Assembly (NCBI RefSeq): GCF_000223985.1
Contig: NZ_AFWV01000001.1
Location: forward strand, 1 to 64,000
Length of the DNA: 64,000 nucleotides
Origin: Thiocapsa marina 5811
GTDB lineage: Bacteria; Pseudomonadota; Gammaproteobacteria; Chromatiales; Chromatiaceae
Direction: 5' to 3'
Shown: positions 7,765 through 18,948 of the stretch, piece by piece
Layout of the letters: each line of letters begins with the position of its first letter
How positions within the stretch are numbered: position 1 is the first letter of the stretch
Position numbers and translations under genes: made by a program
Notes under the pieces: model-generated
Seen by the model: the letters and a program-made list of their open reading frames with translations, nothing else
Database searches by the model: none
What the model was told of the DNA's origin: nothing

Positions 7765-8157
7765 ATGAGATTCTCAGAAGCAGACGGCAGCAGCGGTCAA
7801 CTGATCGACGCCTACGGGAGCGAGGGCATCCTGATCGGGGGGCGACGCTTTACCCGCGGGTTGATCGTGACGCCGAACCGGATCGAAGATGGCTGGGGTC
7901 CGGCGCACCCGGTCGATTTGACGGTCGAGCACCTGGATGCTCTGCTCGCGATCGAGCCGGAAACCCAGGTCATCGTGCTGGGGACCGGCGAGACTCAGGT
8001 CTTTCCCGATCCGGCGCTCTACTTCGCCGTGATCGGGCACGGCGTCGGATTCGAGGTCATGGACACGGGTGCCGCCTGTCGGACCTACAATATCTTGATG
8101 TCGGAAGGGCGGCGCGTCGTCGCCGGGCTGCTGCCCCTGGCGCTTGAACCACGCTGA
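7765..8157 (+). CDS. Mth938/DUF498 family protein
   Basis: A 130-residue soluble protein of the DUF498 or Mth938-like family, related to the mitochondrial complex I assembly factor NDUFAF3 but of unclear function in bacteria. Recognisable segments are [14 protein letters not shown] near the N-terminus, [10 protein letters not shown] in the middle and [19 protein letters not shown] near the end. I use the ATG at 7765. The TGA stop at 8155-8157 is also the first triplet of a palindromic element. A link to complex I assembly in this organism would be pure inference, although a nuo cluster lies 26 kb away. Confidence 0.82.
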   Translation: MRFSEADGSSGQLIDAYGSEGILIGGRRFTRGLIVTPNRIEDGWGPAHPVDLTVEHLDALLAIEPETQVIVLGTGETQVFPDPALYFAVIGHGVGFEVMDTGAACRTYNILMSEGRRVVAGLLPLALEPR

Positions 8158-8249
8158 ACCGCGCTGAACCGCATCCGGCGTGATCAATGCTGTTTCAGCG
8201 ACGCGTCGCGTTCAGCTTGGCCCTCCCGACTTGGAGTCGACGCGGTTCA
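8155..8249. repeat. Palindrome-ended gene-border element, copy 1
   Basis: Ends are TGAACCGCG and CGCGGTTCA, an inverted repeat, 95 bp apart overall. The left end supplies the TGA stop of the preceding gene. It belongs to the family described in the findings. Confidence 0.7.
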
Positions 8250-8348
8250 GGTGATTTATTCGGTCTTTTCGGGTCCGAACCTTTACGCCGCGCGTGTCGG
8301 CTTACAGCTCGCTCGATCGTCATCGCATCTCTCGGAGCGCTTCATTCC

Positions 8349-9047
8349 ATGGATCGACAGATCATTCTCTCCGTCCTCGGCGTCGCCGTCTTGGGCTTCT
8401 TGGGCGTTCTTCTCCTGATGCCTGCGTCGATCGAGGATGGCCCGGATCGCTTGCCTTGGCGCGTCTCGCAGGACGTCGCCGGGCGCACACAGGTCTTTGG
8501 TTTCACCCTCGGGGAGACCACGTTGGCGCAGGTACGCGCGCTCTTCGGAGAGGACGGCAAGGTCAACCTCTTCCAGGACCCGACGCAGACCGAGCCCTAC
8601 GGCGTGGAAGCCTTCTTCGACCAGATCCATCTGCAGCGTCTGCGTGCGGACTTCGTGATCACGCTCGATGTCGATCAGAACACCCTAGCCGCCATGTACG
8701 AGCGCGGCTTGCGGATCAGCCAGGTCGGCAGCGGCAGCCGCAAGGTCAAGCTCGACCCGAACGATGTCGAGACCCTGGCCTCCCGCCCGATCCGGTCCAT
8801 CAGCTACCTTCCGAAGGCCAGGCTGGACAACGAGCTGATCGAGCAACGTTTCGGAACACCCGATCTGCGCCTGACCGAGCCCGAGACCGAGATCGTCCAT
8901 TGGCTCTACCCCGAACGCGGAATGGACATCGGCCGCAGCCCCAACGGAAACGTGATCATCCAATACGTGAACCCGGTCGACTTCGACCGGCTCCTGAGAC
9001 CTCTGCAGGATGCCGTCCCCGTGGAGGAGACGCAGCCGGAGACCTGA
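8349..9047 (+). CDS. Conserved membrane-anchored protein of unknown function
   Basis: A 232-residue protein with one N-terminal membrane helix (about residues 4-24, IILSVLGVAVLGFLGVLLLM) and a soluble domain probably outside the cytoplasm. The soluble part includes FGFTLGETTLAQVRALFG, recalling outer-membrane assembly-type folds, but I do not recognise the family. I use the ATG at 8349 just before the helix; an upstream in-frame ATG at 8187 lies in the palindromic element and is unlikely. It ends 2 bp before the substrate-binding protein of an ABC importer, so it is probably the first gene of that operon. Confidence 0.65.
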   Translation: MDRQIILSVLGVAVLGFLGVLLLMPASIEDGPDRLPWRVSQDVAGRTQVFGFTLGETTLAQVRALFGEDGKVNLFQDPTQTEPYGVEAFFDQIHLQRLRADFVITLDVDQNTLAAMYERGLRISQVGSGSRKVKLDPNDVETLASRPIRSISYLPKARLDNELIEQRFGTPDLRLTEPETEIVHWLYPERGMDIGRSPNGNVIIQYVNPVDFDRLLRPLQDAVPVEETQPET

Positions 9048-9049
9048 GC

Positions 9050-10048
9050 ATGTCGAAGCACGCGCTGATCCTCGTCTGGGCCCTGGCGGGCTTCGTGCTC
9101 GCAGGGTGGACGGCGGCCGCCGACCCGACCAAGATCCGTTTCGTCACCGACTGGAAGGCACAGGCGCCGCTGGGCGGCTTCTATCAAGCCAAGGCGCTCG
9201 GGCTTTATGCCGAGCAAGGGCTCGATGTCGAGATCATTCAGGGCGGCCCCTCCGTGAACGTCCCGCTCTTGCTGGGCTCCAACCAGGTCGATTTCGGGAT
9301 CGGCTCCAACAGCTTCATCCCGCTCAATATCGTCGAGTCCGGGATCCCGGCCACCGCCGTCGCGGCCATCTTCCAGAAAGACCCGCAGGTCCTGATCACG
9401 CACCCGCGCGAGGACGTCCGATCCATCGCCGACATGCAGGGCAAGCCGATCATGATCTCGGACGCCGGCGTCGGTAGCCATTGGATCTGGCTGAAAGCCA
9501 AATTCGGATTCACGGATCGGCAGATCCGCAAGTACACCTACAACCTCGCCCCCTTCCTCGTCGACCCGAGCGCGATCCAACAAGGCTATGTCACCAGCGA
9601 GCCTTACGAGATCGCGAAGGCAAGCGGCGTCGAGCCGCAGGTCTTTCTGCTCGCCGACGAGGATTACCCCTCCTACGGGACCCTGATCCTGGCCTCCGAC
9701 GCGCGCATCCGAAGCGACCCGCAGCAGGTTCGGGCCTTCGTCGCGGCCTCCATCGCCGGGTGGAAGGACTATCTCACAGGCGACCCGACACCGGGCAACA
9801 CCCTGATCAAGGCCGACAACCCGGAGATGACCGACGCTGTGCTCCGACACGCTATCGCCGAGATGAACCGCCACCGGCTCGCCACCGCGGGCGATGCCGA
9901 GACCGCCGGGATCGGCGTCATGACCAAGGTGCGCTGGCAGGCCTTCTTCGAGACCATGTCCTCCGATGGGTTGTACCCGGCGAGCCTGGATTGGCGACGC
10001 GCCTACTCGCTCGACTTCCTCCCCCCTGCCCCCGCGCCGACACCGTGA
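9050..10048 (+). CDS. ABC transporter substrate-binding protein, NMT1/THI5-like
   Basis: A 332-residue periplasmic binding protein with an N-terminal signal peptide (about residues 1-25, ending GWTAAA). The mature part has the NMT1/THI5-like pattern RFVTDWKAQAPLGGFYQAKALGLY followed by GSNQVDFGIGS, typical of uptake systems for thiamine pyrimidine precursors, nitrate, sulfonates or taurine. The substrate cannot be settled. The tryptophan-rich start resembles the hydroxymethylpyrimidine group, but no thiamine riboswitch is visible upstream. It overlaps the ATPase gene by 4 bp, and a permease follows, completing an importer. Confidence 0.85.
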   Translation: MSKHALILVWALAGFVLAGWTAAADPTKIRFVTDWKAQAPLGGFYQAKALGLYAEQGLDVEIIQGGPSVNVPLLLGSNQVDFGIGSNSFIPLNIVESGIPATAVAAIFQKDPQVLITHPREDVRSIADMQGKPIMISDAGVGSHWIWLKAKFGFTDRQIRKYTYNLAPFLVDPSAIQQGYVTSEPYEIAKASGVEPQVFLLADEDYPSYGTLILASDARIRSDPQQVRAFVAASIAGWKDYLTGDPTPGNTLIKADNPEMTDAVLRHAIAEMNRHRLATAGDAETAGIGVMTKVRWQAFFETMSSDGLYPASLDWRRAYSLDFLPPAPAPTP

Positions 10049-10788
10049 GCCGCGACCTCCGGCTGGATCGGCTGGCCAAGACCTTCCCCAACGGCACTGC
10101 AGCACTGGGGGATCTGAGCGCCGACATCGCGGCCGGTGCCTTTGTCTCCCTGCTTGGCCCTTCCGGATGCGGAAAGAGTACGGTGCTGAGACTGATCGCC
10201 GGCCTGGAGGAGCCCACACGGGGTCGGGTCGAATGGCCGCAGACCCGCGGCTCGCTCGGCGTCATCTTCCAGGAACCGACGCTGATGGCCTGGGCCAGTG
10301 CGGCCAAGAACGTTGCCCTGCCGCTTGAGCTCGCCGGCATGGCCAAGACCCAAGCGCGCGAGCGGGCCTGCGGCGCGCTGGAGAAGGTGGACCTCGCAGG
10401 CTTTGCCGACGCCCTGCCCCGCGAGCTCTCGGGCGGGATGCGCATGCGGGTCTCCATCGCACGCGCGCTGGTCGCCGACCCCGATGTTCTGTTGATGGAC
10501 GAGCCGTTCGCGGCGCTCGACGAATTCACCCGCGGCAAGCTCAACGACGACCTGCTGCGCCTCTGGGCCGAGCGCGGATTCACGGGGGTCTTCGTCACGC
10601 ACTCGGTCTTCGAGGCCGTGTATCTGTCGCAACGTATCCTGATCCTCAGCGGACGCCCGGGACGTCTGGTCGCCGACATCCAGAATCCCGCGCCTTACCC
10701 GCGCGAGCCCGGCTATCGAACCTCCGCCGCATTCAACGCGACCGCGCGCGACATCCTCGATGTCCTGGAGGAGGTCTCGACATGCTGA
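10045..10788 (+). CDS. ABC transporter ATP-binding protein
   Basis: A 247-residue ATPase of the nitrate/sulfonate/taurine class. Walker A is GPSGCGKST (about residues 38-46), the Q-loop is in VIFQEPTLM, the signature is LSGGMRMR, and Walker B is VLLMDEPFAALDE, followed by the H-loop in VTHSVFEA. It begins at a GTG (10045) sharing 4 bp with the stop of the binding protein and overlaps the permease gene by 7 bp, a tightly coupled trio. It energises uptake of the same unidentified substrate. Confidence 0.9.
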   Translation: MSRDLRLDRLAKTFPNGTAALGDLSADIAAGAFVSLLGPSGCGKSTVLRLIAGLEEPTRGRVEWPQTRGSLGVIFQEPTLMAWASAAKNVALPLELAGMAKTQARERACGALEKVDLAGFADALPRELSGGMRMRVSIARALVADPDVLLMDEPFAALDEFTRGKLNDDLLRLWAERGFTGVFVTHSVFEAVYLSQRILILSGRPGRLVADIQNPAPYPREPGYRTSAAFNATARDILDVLEEVSTC

Positions 10789-11564
10789 TGCAGGTCCTGC
10801 GGATCATCCTGCCGATCGCGCTCTTCGCGGGATTGATCCAATTCTGGGAGTGGTCCGTCGTCTATTGGGAGATCCAGCCCTTCATCCTGCCGCCGCCGAG
10901 CGCTATCCTGGCGGTCTTCGAAACCGACGGGGCCTCTTTGCTCGGCTCGGCCTGGACGACCTTGGGCACGACATTGGCCGCTTTCGCCCTGGCAGTGTTC
11001 TCGGGCACGGCGCTCGCGGCGCTCTTCGCCTCCAGCCGGATCGCGGAGGCAGCGCTCTCGCCCTACGCCGTGATCCTGCAGGTCACGCCGATCATCGCCA
11101 TCGCCCCCTTGATCATCGTCTGGGTCGGCCTCGACAATGCCTGGCTCGCCGTGCTGATACTTGCCTGGATCGCCGCCTTTTTCCCGGTCCTGGCAAGCGC
11201 CACCGCCGGGCTGAAGGCAGTCGACCCCAATCTACGCGACCTCTTCAGGCTGTATCGCGCGGACTTTCGCCAGACCTTTATCCGGCTGATGGTCCCCTCC
11301 TCCTTGCCCTATCTCCTCGCCGGCATCAAGACCGCCGGTGGACTCGCACTGGTCGGTGCGGTCGTCGCCGAGTTCGCTGCGGCCTCCGGAAACACCAACG
11401 GGCTGGCCTGGCGCATCCTCGAGGCCGGCAATCGGCTGCAGATCGCCAAGATGTTCGCCGCCCTCCTGCTGCTCGCGCTGATGGGCGTCGCCCTTTATGC
11501 GATCCTGAGCTTCGTTGAATGGCTGCTGCTGCATCGGTGGCACGGGGATCGGCGGCGCGCCTGA
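10782..11564 (+). CDS. ABC transporter permease
   Basis: A 260-residue inner-membrane permease with about six membrane helices and the binding-protein-dependent transport signature around residues 145-190 (cytoplasmic EAA-type loop followed by PSSLPYLLAGIKTA). It belongs to the SsuC/TauC/ThiX group. It starts inside the end of the ATPase gene. Convergent transcription with the FIST gene follows. Between them lie a small hairpin (GACGAC with GTCGTC near 11625) and the residual end of a palindromic element. Confidence 0.88.
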   Translation: MLMQVLRIILPIALFAGLIQFWEWSVVYWEIQPFILPPPSAILAVFETDGASLLGSAWTTLGTTLAAFALAVFSGTALAALFASSRIAEAALSPYAVILQVTPIIAIAPLIIVWVGLDNAWLAVLILAWIAAFFPVLASATAGLKAVDPNLRDLFRLYRADFRQTFIRLMVPSSLPYLLAGIKTAGGLALVGAVVAEFAAASGNTNGLAWRILEAGNRLQIAKMFAALLLLALMGVALYAILSFVEWLLLHRWHGDRRRA

Positions 11565-11681
11565 ATCCGACCGGGACGCGGCGCGTGAGGCCGCAAATCA
11601 GGCGAGTGCAAAAGCCCCCGGGATAGACGACTTGCCGTCGTCCTCTTCAGCCGACCCGGGTGATCGAGCTCTGGACGCGGT

Positions 11682-12800
11682 TTAGGTGAAGAGGGTCAAG
11701 ACGCCCGTGTAGCCGTAGAGACGATCCTGCGAGATCTCGCCGTTGGCGTAGAAACCGACAATGGGCACATCGCCGAGCGCGGCGTGGATCTGCTTGAGCT
11801 CGGCCGAATCGGGACCGAAGAGGTTGACTCCGCGCCCCAAACAGGAGACGTAGATGCCGCCTCGCGGGGGCGCAGGAAGGCGGCCCTTGATACCCTTGAG
11901 CATCCGATCGAGATCCTCGCGGGCCGTGTCGGCATCGCGCCTGCAGAACATCAGCTCGCGCCCCGGCTCCACCAGATCGCCGATCGCGACCAGGCCGTGA
12001 TTGGGATCGATGCCGACCAGATTGCGCACCAGATAATCGCCGGTATCCGAGCCCTGGATCGGCAACCCGGCGAAGATGTAGCCGCCGAGGCGCGACAGAT
12101 CACGGGCGAGGATCTCGCCGATATCCCGCTTGAGTACATCCAGGGCGGGCTCGCCGTCGAGCCGCATCAGGATGTTGCGCTGGCCTTCGGAGATCACGTG
12201 GTGCGGTCCGATCGGCGAGCAGCCTTGGCTGAGCCGGGTCAGGATCCCGACCCGTTCGGAGAAGAGGACGCCGGACAGCCCGCCGCGCGTCACGCCGTCG
12301 GCGATGGTGAGGGCGTCCGCTCGCGCGCTGGCGAGACCGCCGACGAGGAAACCCGCGGTGGTCCGCTGTGCGAGCTGTTGGATCAGGGCTTCGGTCAGAG
12401 CGTTTGACGGGTCGCCGTGGACGAGGCCCAGATAGGGCGGGTTGGCGCCCATCCACTCGCCGTTTCGCAGATCGAAGTCATCGAGATCCTCGACCAGACT
12501 CGGGAAGACGCGGAAATCCTCGGTCGGAAACTCTCCGAGCATGACCGCGATTGCGGGCTCCTCGTAATACTCGGCACCGGTCGCACAGATTCCCAGACCG
12601 ATACTGCCGACCCATTGATCGACGCCGGTCGCCCCGCGGAAGGTTCGAATGATCTCGTCGAGCTCGTCGGCAAGGGCGTCCGTGACATACAGAAACCCGA
12701 GCGTCGCCTCCTGCGGGACGCTCCCGATCTGCGTCAGACACCGATCGACTGCCTGACGCCAATCGGGATCCGCGGCATGTCCGAAGCGAAATGAAGTCAT
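11682..12800 (-). CDS. FIST domain sensor protein
   Basis: A 372-residue protein with FIST_N (about residues 30-220) and FIST_C (about 225-360) domains. FIST proteins are predicted small-ligand sensors, often near signal transduction genes, possibly binding amino acids. Marks are the GGLASARADAL segment in the first half and NLVGIDPNHGLVAIGD in the second. No membrane helix or kinase part is present, so it would need a partner. The ATG at 12800 is used. The TAA stop lies in the residual end of a palindromic element (CTGGACGCGGTTTAG at 11671-11685), which thus shapes its C-terminus. Confidence 0.82.
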   Translation of the reverse strand: MTSFRFGHAADPDWRQAVDRCLTQIGSVPQEATLGFLYVTDALADELDEIIRTFRGATGVDQWVGSIGLGICATGAEYYEEPAIAVMLGEFPTEDFRVFPSLVEDLDDFDLRNGEWMGANPPYLGLVHGDPSNALTEALIQQLAQRTTAGFLVGGLASARADALTIADGVTRGGLSGVLFSERVGILTRLSQGCSPIGPHHVISEGQRNILMRLDGEPALDVLKRDIGEILARDLSRLGGYIFAGLPIQGSDTGDYLVRNLVGIDPNHGLVAIGDLVEPGRELMFCRRDADTAREDLDRMLKGIKGRLPAPPRGGIYVSCLGRGVNLFGPDSAELKQIHAALGDVPIVGFYANGEISQDRLYGYTGVLTLFT

Positions 12801-12851
12801 CGTGTTTGAGCCGTCCAGGGTGGAATGTCGAGTCGCACCGGCACGACGCCG

Positions 12852-12932
12852 AGTCGCGCCCGGTGCGGTATGCGAAATGTGTTGGAGTGGCTTGGCCACG
12901 TCGGCTCCTACGACGGTCGGAGCGGGCGCGGT

Positions 12933-12935
<3 letters not shown>
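12852..12935. repeat. Palindrome-ended gene-border element, copy 2
   Basis: The right end is GGCGCGGTTTA; the left end is degraded (GTCGCGCC). The interior carries GGTGCGGTATGCG, shared with the copies at 20842 and 56168. The right end supplies the TAA stop of parE. Confidence 0.72.
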
Positions 12936-14900
<1,965 letters not shown>

Positions 14901-15404
14901 CTATTGCGCCGGCAGACCCAGCGGCAAGAACAGACGCTCGGGCCTGTCCGGCAGCGCGTGAAATCCGAAGCGCTCGTAGAACCGCTTTGCCCGATCGGTC
15001 TTCGCATCGACAACAAGGGCATGAATACCGATCGTCGCGCCGGCGCTCATTGCACGCTTGACCGCGTCGGCCAAGAGCAAGCGACCGATTCCCTGACCTT
15101 GGGCGTCGCGCGAGACCGCCAACCGCCCGAGGAGTGCAGCCGGCACCGGTTGTTTGGGCAGGCGACGGGCCAGTGTGCGCGGAAGCAGACCGATGTCGAC
15201 GGACAAGGCGCTCAGGGTGTAGAAGCCGAGGATCGTCCGAGGATCCGATCCGGTGCAGACGAAGACGCGGGCGATGCGTCTGCGGATATCCTGACCCGCG
15301 CGCTGCTTGAGGTACTGATCGAGAATCGCCTCGCCGCACGAAAAAACCGCTCGTTCATGCTCCGGGCCCAGCGGCTCGACGACGAGGGATTTCGGGGTCG
15401 TCAT
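14901..15404 (-). CDS. GNAT acetyltransferase toxin (TacT-like)
   Basis: A 167-residue GNAT acetyltransferase. The acetyl-CoA loop is RDAQGQGIGRLLLADA (about residues 99-114), and the tail has AKRFYERFGFHAL, the aromatic segment typical of TacT/AtaT-type toxins. These toxins acetylate the amino acid on charged tRNAs and stop translation. The gene starts by an ATGA overlap with the DUF1778 antitoxin gene upstream, the standard order for this toxin-antitoxin class. The active-site region looks intact. The target tRNA is unknown. Confidence 0.85.
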   Translation of the reverse strand: MTTPKSLVVEPLGPEHERAVFSCGEAILDQYLKQRAGQDIRRRIARVFVCTGSDPRTILGFYTLSALSVDIGLLPRTLARRLPKQPVPAALLGRLAVSRDAQGQGIGRLLLADAVKRAMSAGATIGIHALVVDAKTDRAKRFYERFGFHALPDRPERLFLPLGLPAQ

Positions 15405-15688
15405 CGCGAGTCGACGCGTCGACCGTGCTCCTCCAGTGCTGCCGTAAGCTCGGGGCTCATCACGGGCGGATTCGCGAGTCGATCGAAGAAGACCTCCGCA
15501 TCGCGGCCGCTCAGGACCATGGTCTCATGCTCCGAGATGACTTGCTCCGCGCGCATGAGCGCCGTCACGAGCACGTAGCGACTGAGGGTCTGCCCTTCGA
15601 GCAGGGCCGCCCGTTCGAGTCGTTGTTTCGACGCGGCATCGAGCCGAAGGTTGATCCGCTCGGTTTTGGAGACGCTGGCTGTCGGCAT
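15401..15688 (-). CDS. DUF1778 ribbon-helix-helix antitoxin
   Basis: A 95-residue antitoxin of the DUF1778 (TacA-like) family. The N-terminal ribbon-helix-helix is KTERINLRLDAASKQRLERAA, a DNA-binding fold that normally represses its own operon. The C-terminal tail (SGRDAEVFFDRLANPP) is the part that wraps the toxin in this family. I use the ATG at 15688, preceded by GAGG; the frame is open farther upstream to 15859, but those residues lie outside the family. It is translationally coupled to the GNAT toxin. Confidence 0.85.
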   Translation of the reverse strand: MPTASVSKTERINLRLDAASKQRLERAALLEGQTLSRYVLVTALMRAEQVISEHETMVLSGRDAEVFFDRLANPPVMSPELTAALEEHGRRVDSR

Positions 15689-15856
15689 GCCCGGACCTCG
15701 GTGTGTATTGGTGATTTTGTACGTCATTATGGTGCCGTTTTCGCCTTCTGTCGAGGCGCGCCCAGGCGGCGCCATCAGATCCGTGGCGAACGTGCACGCC
15801 TGCGGTTTGACCCATCCGAAGAGCTGGGGTAACTTAGTTCGACCCCCGAAAGTCCT

Positions 15857-15941
15857 CAAACCGCGTCCGGCCAGAACCCCTTGGATTCAACCGAGCGGCG
15901 TGACCAACGAAGCATCGGTATCCGTTCAGGACGCGGTTCAA
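15857..15941. repeat. Palindrome-ended gene-border element, copy 3
   Basis: Ends are CAAACCGCGTCC and GGACGCGGTTCAA, 85 bp overall. The right end stops 4 bp before the xseB start codon, so the element forms the 5' leader of xseB-ispA and separates it from the divergent toxin-antitoxin pair. Confidence 0.72.
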
Positions 15942-15945
15942 GCGC

Positions 15946-16212
15946 ATGAAAAAGCCAGTCGCTCCCCCCCCGCCTTCCTTCGAGCAGTCGCTCGCCGAGC
16001 TGGAAACCATCGTCGATGCCCTCGAAAAGGGCGAGATGAGCCTCGAGGAGTCACTGAGTTCCTTCGAGCGCGGGATCGGCCTGACCCGTGCCTGCCAGCA
16101 CGCGCTGGATGCGGCCGAGCAACGCGTGCGTATCCTCACCGATACTCGGCCCGATGCCGGACCCCGTTCCGAATCCGGTGCCGAACTAGAGCCCTTCGAA
16201 TCCAATGACTGA
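15946..16212 (+). CDS. xseB: Exodeoxyribonuclease VII small subunit
   Basis: An 88-residue all-helical protein with the XseB pattern [20 protein letters not shown] followed by [12 protein letters not shown]. It binds XseA to form the nuclease that degrades single-stranded DNA into oligonucleotides; xseA is elsewhere. The proline run after the start is outside the domain. No standard ribosome site is visible because the palindromic element ends 4 bp upstream. It overlaps ispA by 8 bp, the conserved xseB-ispA order. Confidence 0.92.
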   Translation: MKKPVAPPPPSFEQSLAELETIVDALEKGEMSLEESLSSFERGIGLTRACQHALDAAEQRVRILTDTRPDAGPRSESGAELEPFESND

Positions 16213-17098
16213 CGCCACTCTGGACGACTTTCGCGCGCGCTGCCGTGCCCGCGTCGAAGCCACGCTCGACGCACTTCTGCCACCGGCCAGCGTCCAGCCG
16301 GTGCGACTGCACGAGGCTATGCGCTACACCGTCCTGGGCGGCGGCAAGCGCATCCGTCCGCTCTTGGCCTATGCTGCCGGCGAAGCACTCGGTGTCGATC
16401 CTGTCCTGCTCGACCGCCCCGCCTGTGCCGTCGAGCTGATCCATGCCTACTCCTTGATTCACGACGACCTCCCGGCGATGGACGACGACGATCTGCGACG
16501 CGGGCGCCCGACCTGCCATCGCGCCTTCGACGAGGCGACCGCGATCCTGGCCGGCGATGCGCTCCAGACCCTCGCCTTCCAGGCATTGGCCGAGTCGCCC
16601 GGGCTGGATGCCGAGAAGCGCATCGCCATGGTCGCAAGCCTCGCCCGTGCGAGCGGAGCACGCGGCATGGTCGGTGGTCAGGCACTCGACCTGGCCGCCG
16701 AGGGCAGTGTCCTCGACGTCGCTATGCTCGAGCACATCCACATCCACAAAACCGGCGCACTCATCAGGGCAGCCGTGCAGATGGGTATCCTTGCCCACGA
16801 TGCCCCGGACCCGGATCACGCCGAACGCCTGGATCGCTATGCAAAATGTATCGGTCTCGCCTTTCAGATTCAGGACGATGTGCTCGACGTCGAGGGCGAC
16901 ACCGATCTGATCGGCAAGACGGCCGGCCGCGATCAGGTCCTTGAGAAGGCGACCTACCCGGCCCTCGTCGGGTTGCCCGAAGCCAAGGAGATGGCCGCCG
17001 CCCTGATCGGCGATGCGCTCGAGAGCATCGGGGTTTTTTCGTCCGGGGCCGACCCTCTGCGCTGGATCGCGGGCGCACTGATCGGTCGCAAGCACTGA
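16205..17098 (+). CDS. ispA: Farnesyl diphosphate synthase
   Basis: A 297-residue trans-isoprenyl diphosphate synthase. The first aspartate-rich motif is [11 protein letters not shown] (about residues 83-93) and the second is [12 protein letters not shown] (about 225-236); [10 protein letters not shown] binds the diphosphate. It condenses isopentenyl units to farnesyl diphosphate, feeding quinones, undecaprenyl carrier and, in a phototroph, carotenoids and bacteriochlorophyll side chains. The aromatic residue before the first motif fits a farnesyl rather than longer product, but geranylgeranyl synthase cannot be wholly excluded. It is coupled to xseB. Confidence 0.9.
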   Translation: MTDATLDDFRARCRARVEATLDALLPPASVQPVRLHEAMRYTVLGGGKRIRPLLAYAAGEALGVDPVLLDRPACAVELIHAYSLIHDDLPAMDDDDLRRGRPTCHRAFDEATAILAGDALQTLAFQALAESPGLDAEKRIAMVASLARASGARGMVGGQALDLAAEGSVLDVAMLEHIHIHKTGALIRAAVQMGILAHDAPDPDHAERLDRYAKCIGLAFQIQDDVLDVEGDTDLIGKTAGRDQVLEKATYPALVGLPEAKEMAAALIGDALESIGVFSSGADPLRWIAGALIGRKH

Positions 17099-17260
17099 GA
17101 CGTGCCTCGTCTCGACAGAGGCGACCTCACCGAACGGTCGGCACCTCGAATCGACACATCGGATCGGCGCGGACAGACCCAGCCGGTTTGTCTTGTCGGC
17201 CTCTGCCCCCAAATTCCGGGTTTGACACCACTAAGACGATCCATCGAGAGAAGTCACATC

Positions 17261-18115
17261 ATGGAGCAAGTGCTCGAGCCCAACTGCTGCGCCGCGCCCG
17301 ACAACGCCGAGATCGCCGACGTCCAGGCGAGCGCCGACTCTCGCCGGATCGCCATCGACAAGGTGGGGATCAAGGACATCCGCCATCCCGTGCGGGTCAG
17401 CGATCGCAACGGCACCGAGCAGCACACGGTCGCCAACTTCAACATGTATGTCTACCTGCCGCACGACTTCAAAGGGACCCATATGTCCCGTTTCGTGCAG
17501 ATCCTGAACAATCACGAGCGCGAGATCGGCGTGGCATCGTTCAAAGAGATGCTGGCGGAGATGTCGCAGCTCCTGGAGTCCGAAGCGGGTCACATCGAGA
17601 TGCGCTTCCCCTTCTTCGTGAACAAGAAGGCCCCCGTCACCGGCGTGGAAAGCCTGCTCGACTACGAGGTCACCTTCATCGGGGAGATCCGCCGAGGCGT
17701 GCCGACGCTGGAGATCAAGGTCGTCGTGCCCGTCACCAGCCTGTGTCCGTGCTCGAAGAAGATCTCGGCCTACGGCGCGCACAATCAGCGCTCCCACGTG
17801 ACGGTGCAGGTCCGCTCGCACGGCCACATCTGGATCGAGGAGCTCATCGAGATGGTCGAGGCGGAGGCATCCTCCGAGCTCTTCGGATTGCTGAAGCGGC
17901 CGGACGAGAAGTACGTGACCGAGCATGCCTACGATAATCCCAAGTTCGTCGAAGACCTAGTGAGGGACGTCGCCACGCGCCTGAACGAGGATGACCGGGT
18001 CGCGGCGTACGTGGTCGAGGCGGAGAATTTCGAGTCCATCCACAACCATTCGGCCTACGCCCTGATCGAGCGCGACAAGGACCGCGAGGCCCGCATCGCC
18101 GAGGCGACGCTCTGA
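17261..18115 (+). CDS. folE2: GTP cyclohydrolase I, type 2 (FolE2)
   Basis: A 284-residue FolE2, the metal-flexible GTP cyclohydrolase that makes dihydroneopterin triphosphate for folate and queuosine pathways. Family marks are [20 protein letters not shown], the catalytic cysteine region [19 protein letters not shown], and the C-terminal [13 protein letters not shown]. The ATG at 17261 is chosen; the frame is open to 17102, but the extra residues do not match the family. In many bacteria FolE2 replaces zinc-dependent FolE when zinc is scarce; no Zur site was identified here. The menH-like gene begins at its stop codon. Confidence 0.92.
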   Translation: MEQVLEPNCCAAPDNAEIADVQASADSRRIAIDKVGIKDIRHPVRVSDRNGTEQHTVANFNMYVYLPHDFKGTHMSRFVQILNNHEREIGVASFKEMLAEMSQLLESEAGHIEMRFPFFVNKKAPVTGVESLLDYEVTFIGEIRRGVPTLEIKVVVPVTSLCPCSKKISAYGAHNQRSHVTVQVRSHGHIWIEELIEMVEAEASSELFGLLKRPDEKYVTEHAYDNPKFVEDLVRDVATRLNEDDRVAAYVVEAENFESIHNHSAYALIERDKDREARIAEATL

Positions 18116-18819
18116 TCCTGCTGCTGCACGGGTTTACGGGCAGCAGCGAAGATTGGCGGGCCTGTTGTCGGCGTCTCGGTGATCGCGGGATCGCCATCGA
18201 CCTGCCCGGACATGGCGCCGACTCGACAGACGTTCGGCCCTTCCAAGACACCGTCGAAGACATCCTAAGCACCCTGCCCGCGGGCGTCGAAGAGGTGGTC
18301 GGCTACTCCTTGGGCGGACGCTTCGCTCTCGGCTTGATGGCGCTCGACCCGAATCGCTTTCGGCGTGCAACCGTCATCTCCGCCCATCCGGGTCTCGAAG
18401 ACGCCTCGCAGAGGGCCGATCGGCTCGCCGGTGACCGGGCGTGGGTGCGACTGCTCCTCGACGGCGGCATCGACGCGTTCGTCGACGCCTGGGAGTCACA
18501 ACCCTTGTTCGCGACCCAGGCCGGCTTGCCGATCGCGGTGCTCGAGCGACAACGTCGGCGGCGCTTAGATCAACGCCCGGCGGGGCTCGCGGCCTCCCTC
18601 CTGCAGCACGGACTCGGGCGCATGCCGAGCCTTTGGGAGCCGCTGAGGGCCTTCCCGGGTGAGCTGACCTGGATCGCCGGGGCTGCCGATGCGCGCTTTC
18701 TCGGAATCGCACGAGAGGTCGTACGCCGACGTCCCGCCACCCGACTGCACGTCCTGCCCGGCGTCGGCCATAATCCCCTGCTCGAATGCCCCGAGATCTT
18801 GGGTGATCTTTTGATCTAG
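18112..18819 (+). CDS. Alpha/beta hydrolase, MenH-like, with probable non-ATG start
   Basis: A roughly 235-residue alpha/beta hydrolase. The frame contains [14 protein letters not shown] with the oxyanion-loop HGFTGS, then DLPGHGAD, the nucleophile elbow VVGYSLGGR (Ser in GYSLGG), and the catalytic His in VGHNPLLE near the end. The order matches MenH, which makes 2-succinyl-6-hydroxycyclohexadiene carboxylate for menaquinone, though other substrates are possible. No ATG, GTG or TTG lies in the right place. The CTG at 18112 overlaps the folE2 stop as CTGA, with GAGGCGACG just upstream, and gives an N-terminus of normal length. The GTG at 18295 would remove half the fold. Confidence 0.75.
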   Translation: MILLLHGFTGSSEDWRACCRRLGDRGIAIDLPGHGADSTDVRPFQDTVEDILSTLPAGVEEVVGYSLGGRFALGLMALDPNRFRRATVISAHPGLEDASQRADRLAGDRAWVRLLLDGGIDAFVDAWESQPLFATQAGLPIAVLERQRRRRLDQRPAGLAASLLQHGLGRMPSLWEPLRAFPGELTWIAGAADARFLGIAREVVRRRPATRLHVLPGVGHNPLLECPEILGDLLI

Positions 18820-18948
18820 AATCGCGTCTCCGAAGTCGTCCTACGGATGCGCCCGGGTAAGCCGATCACCCGAGGAGCGCTTCCGGCGAGGCGACATCCC
18901 GAAGAACCCAACGAACCTACACCTCGACCTGAGCCGGAGGAGGCACAC

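Noticed and set aside
8950..9050. Thiamine (TPP) riboswitch before the NMT1-type importer
   Set aside because: No TPP core sequences were seen in the leader, and the binding-protein gene follows another coding region by 2 bp.
18847..18948. Longer start for the small membrane protein at 18949
   Set aside because: The upstream ATG adds Arg/Pro-rich residues with no ribosome site, while GGAGGAGG stands directly before the ATG at 18949.
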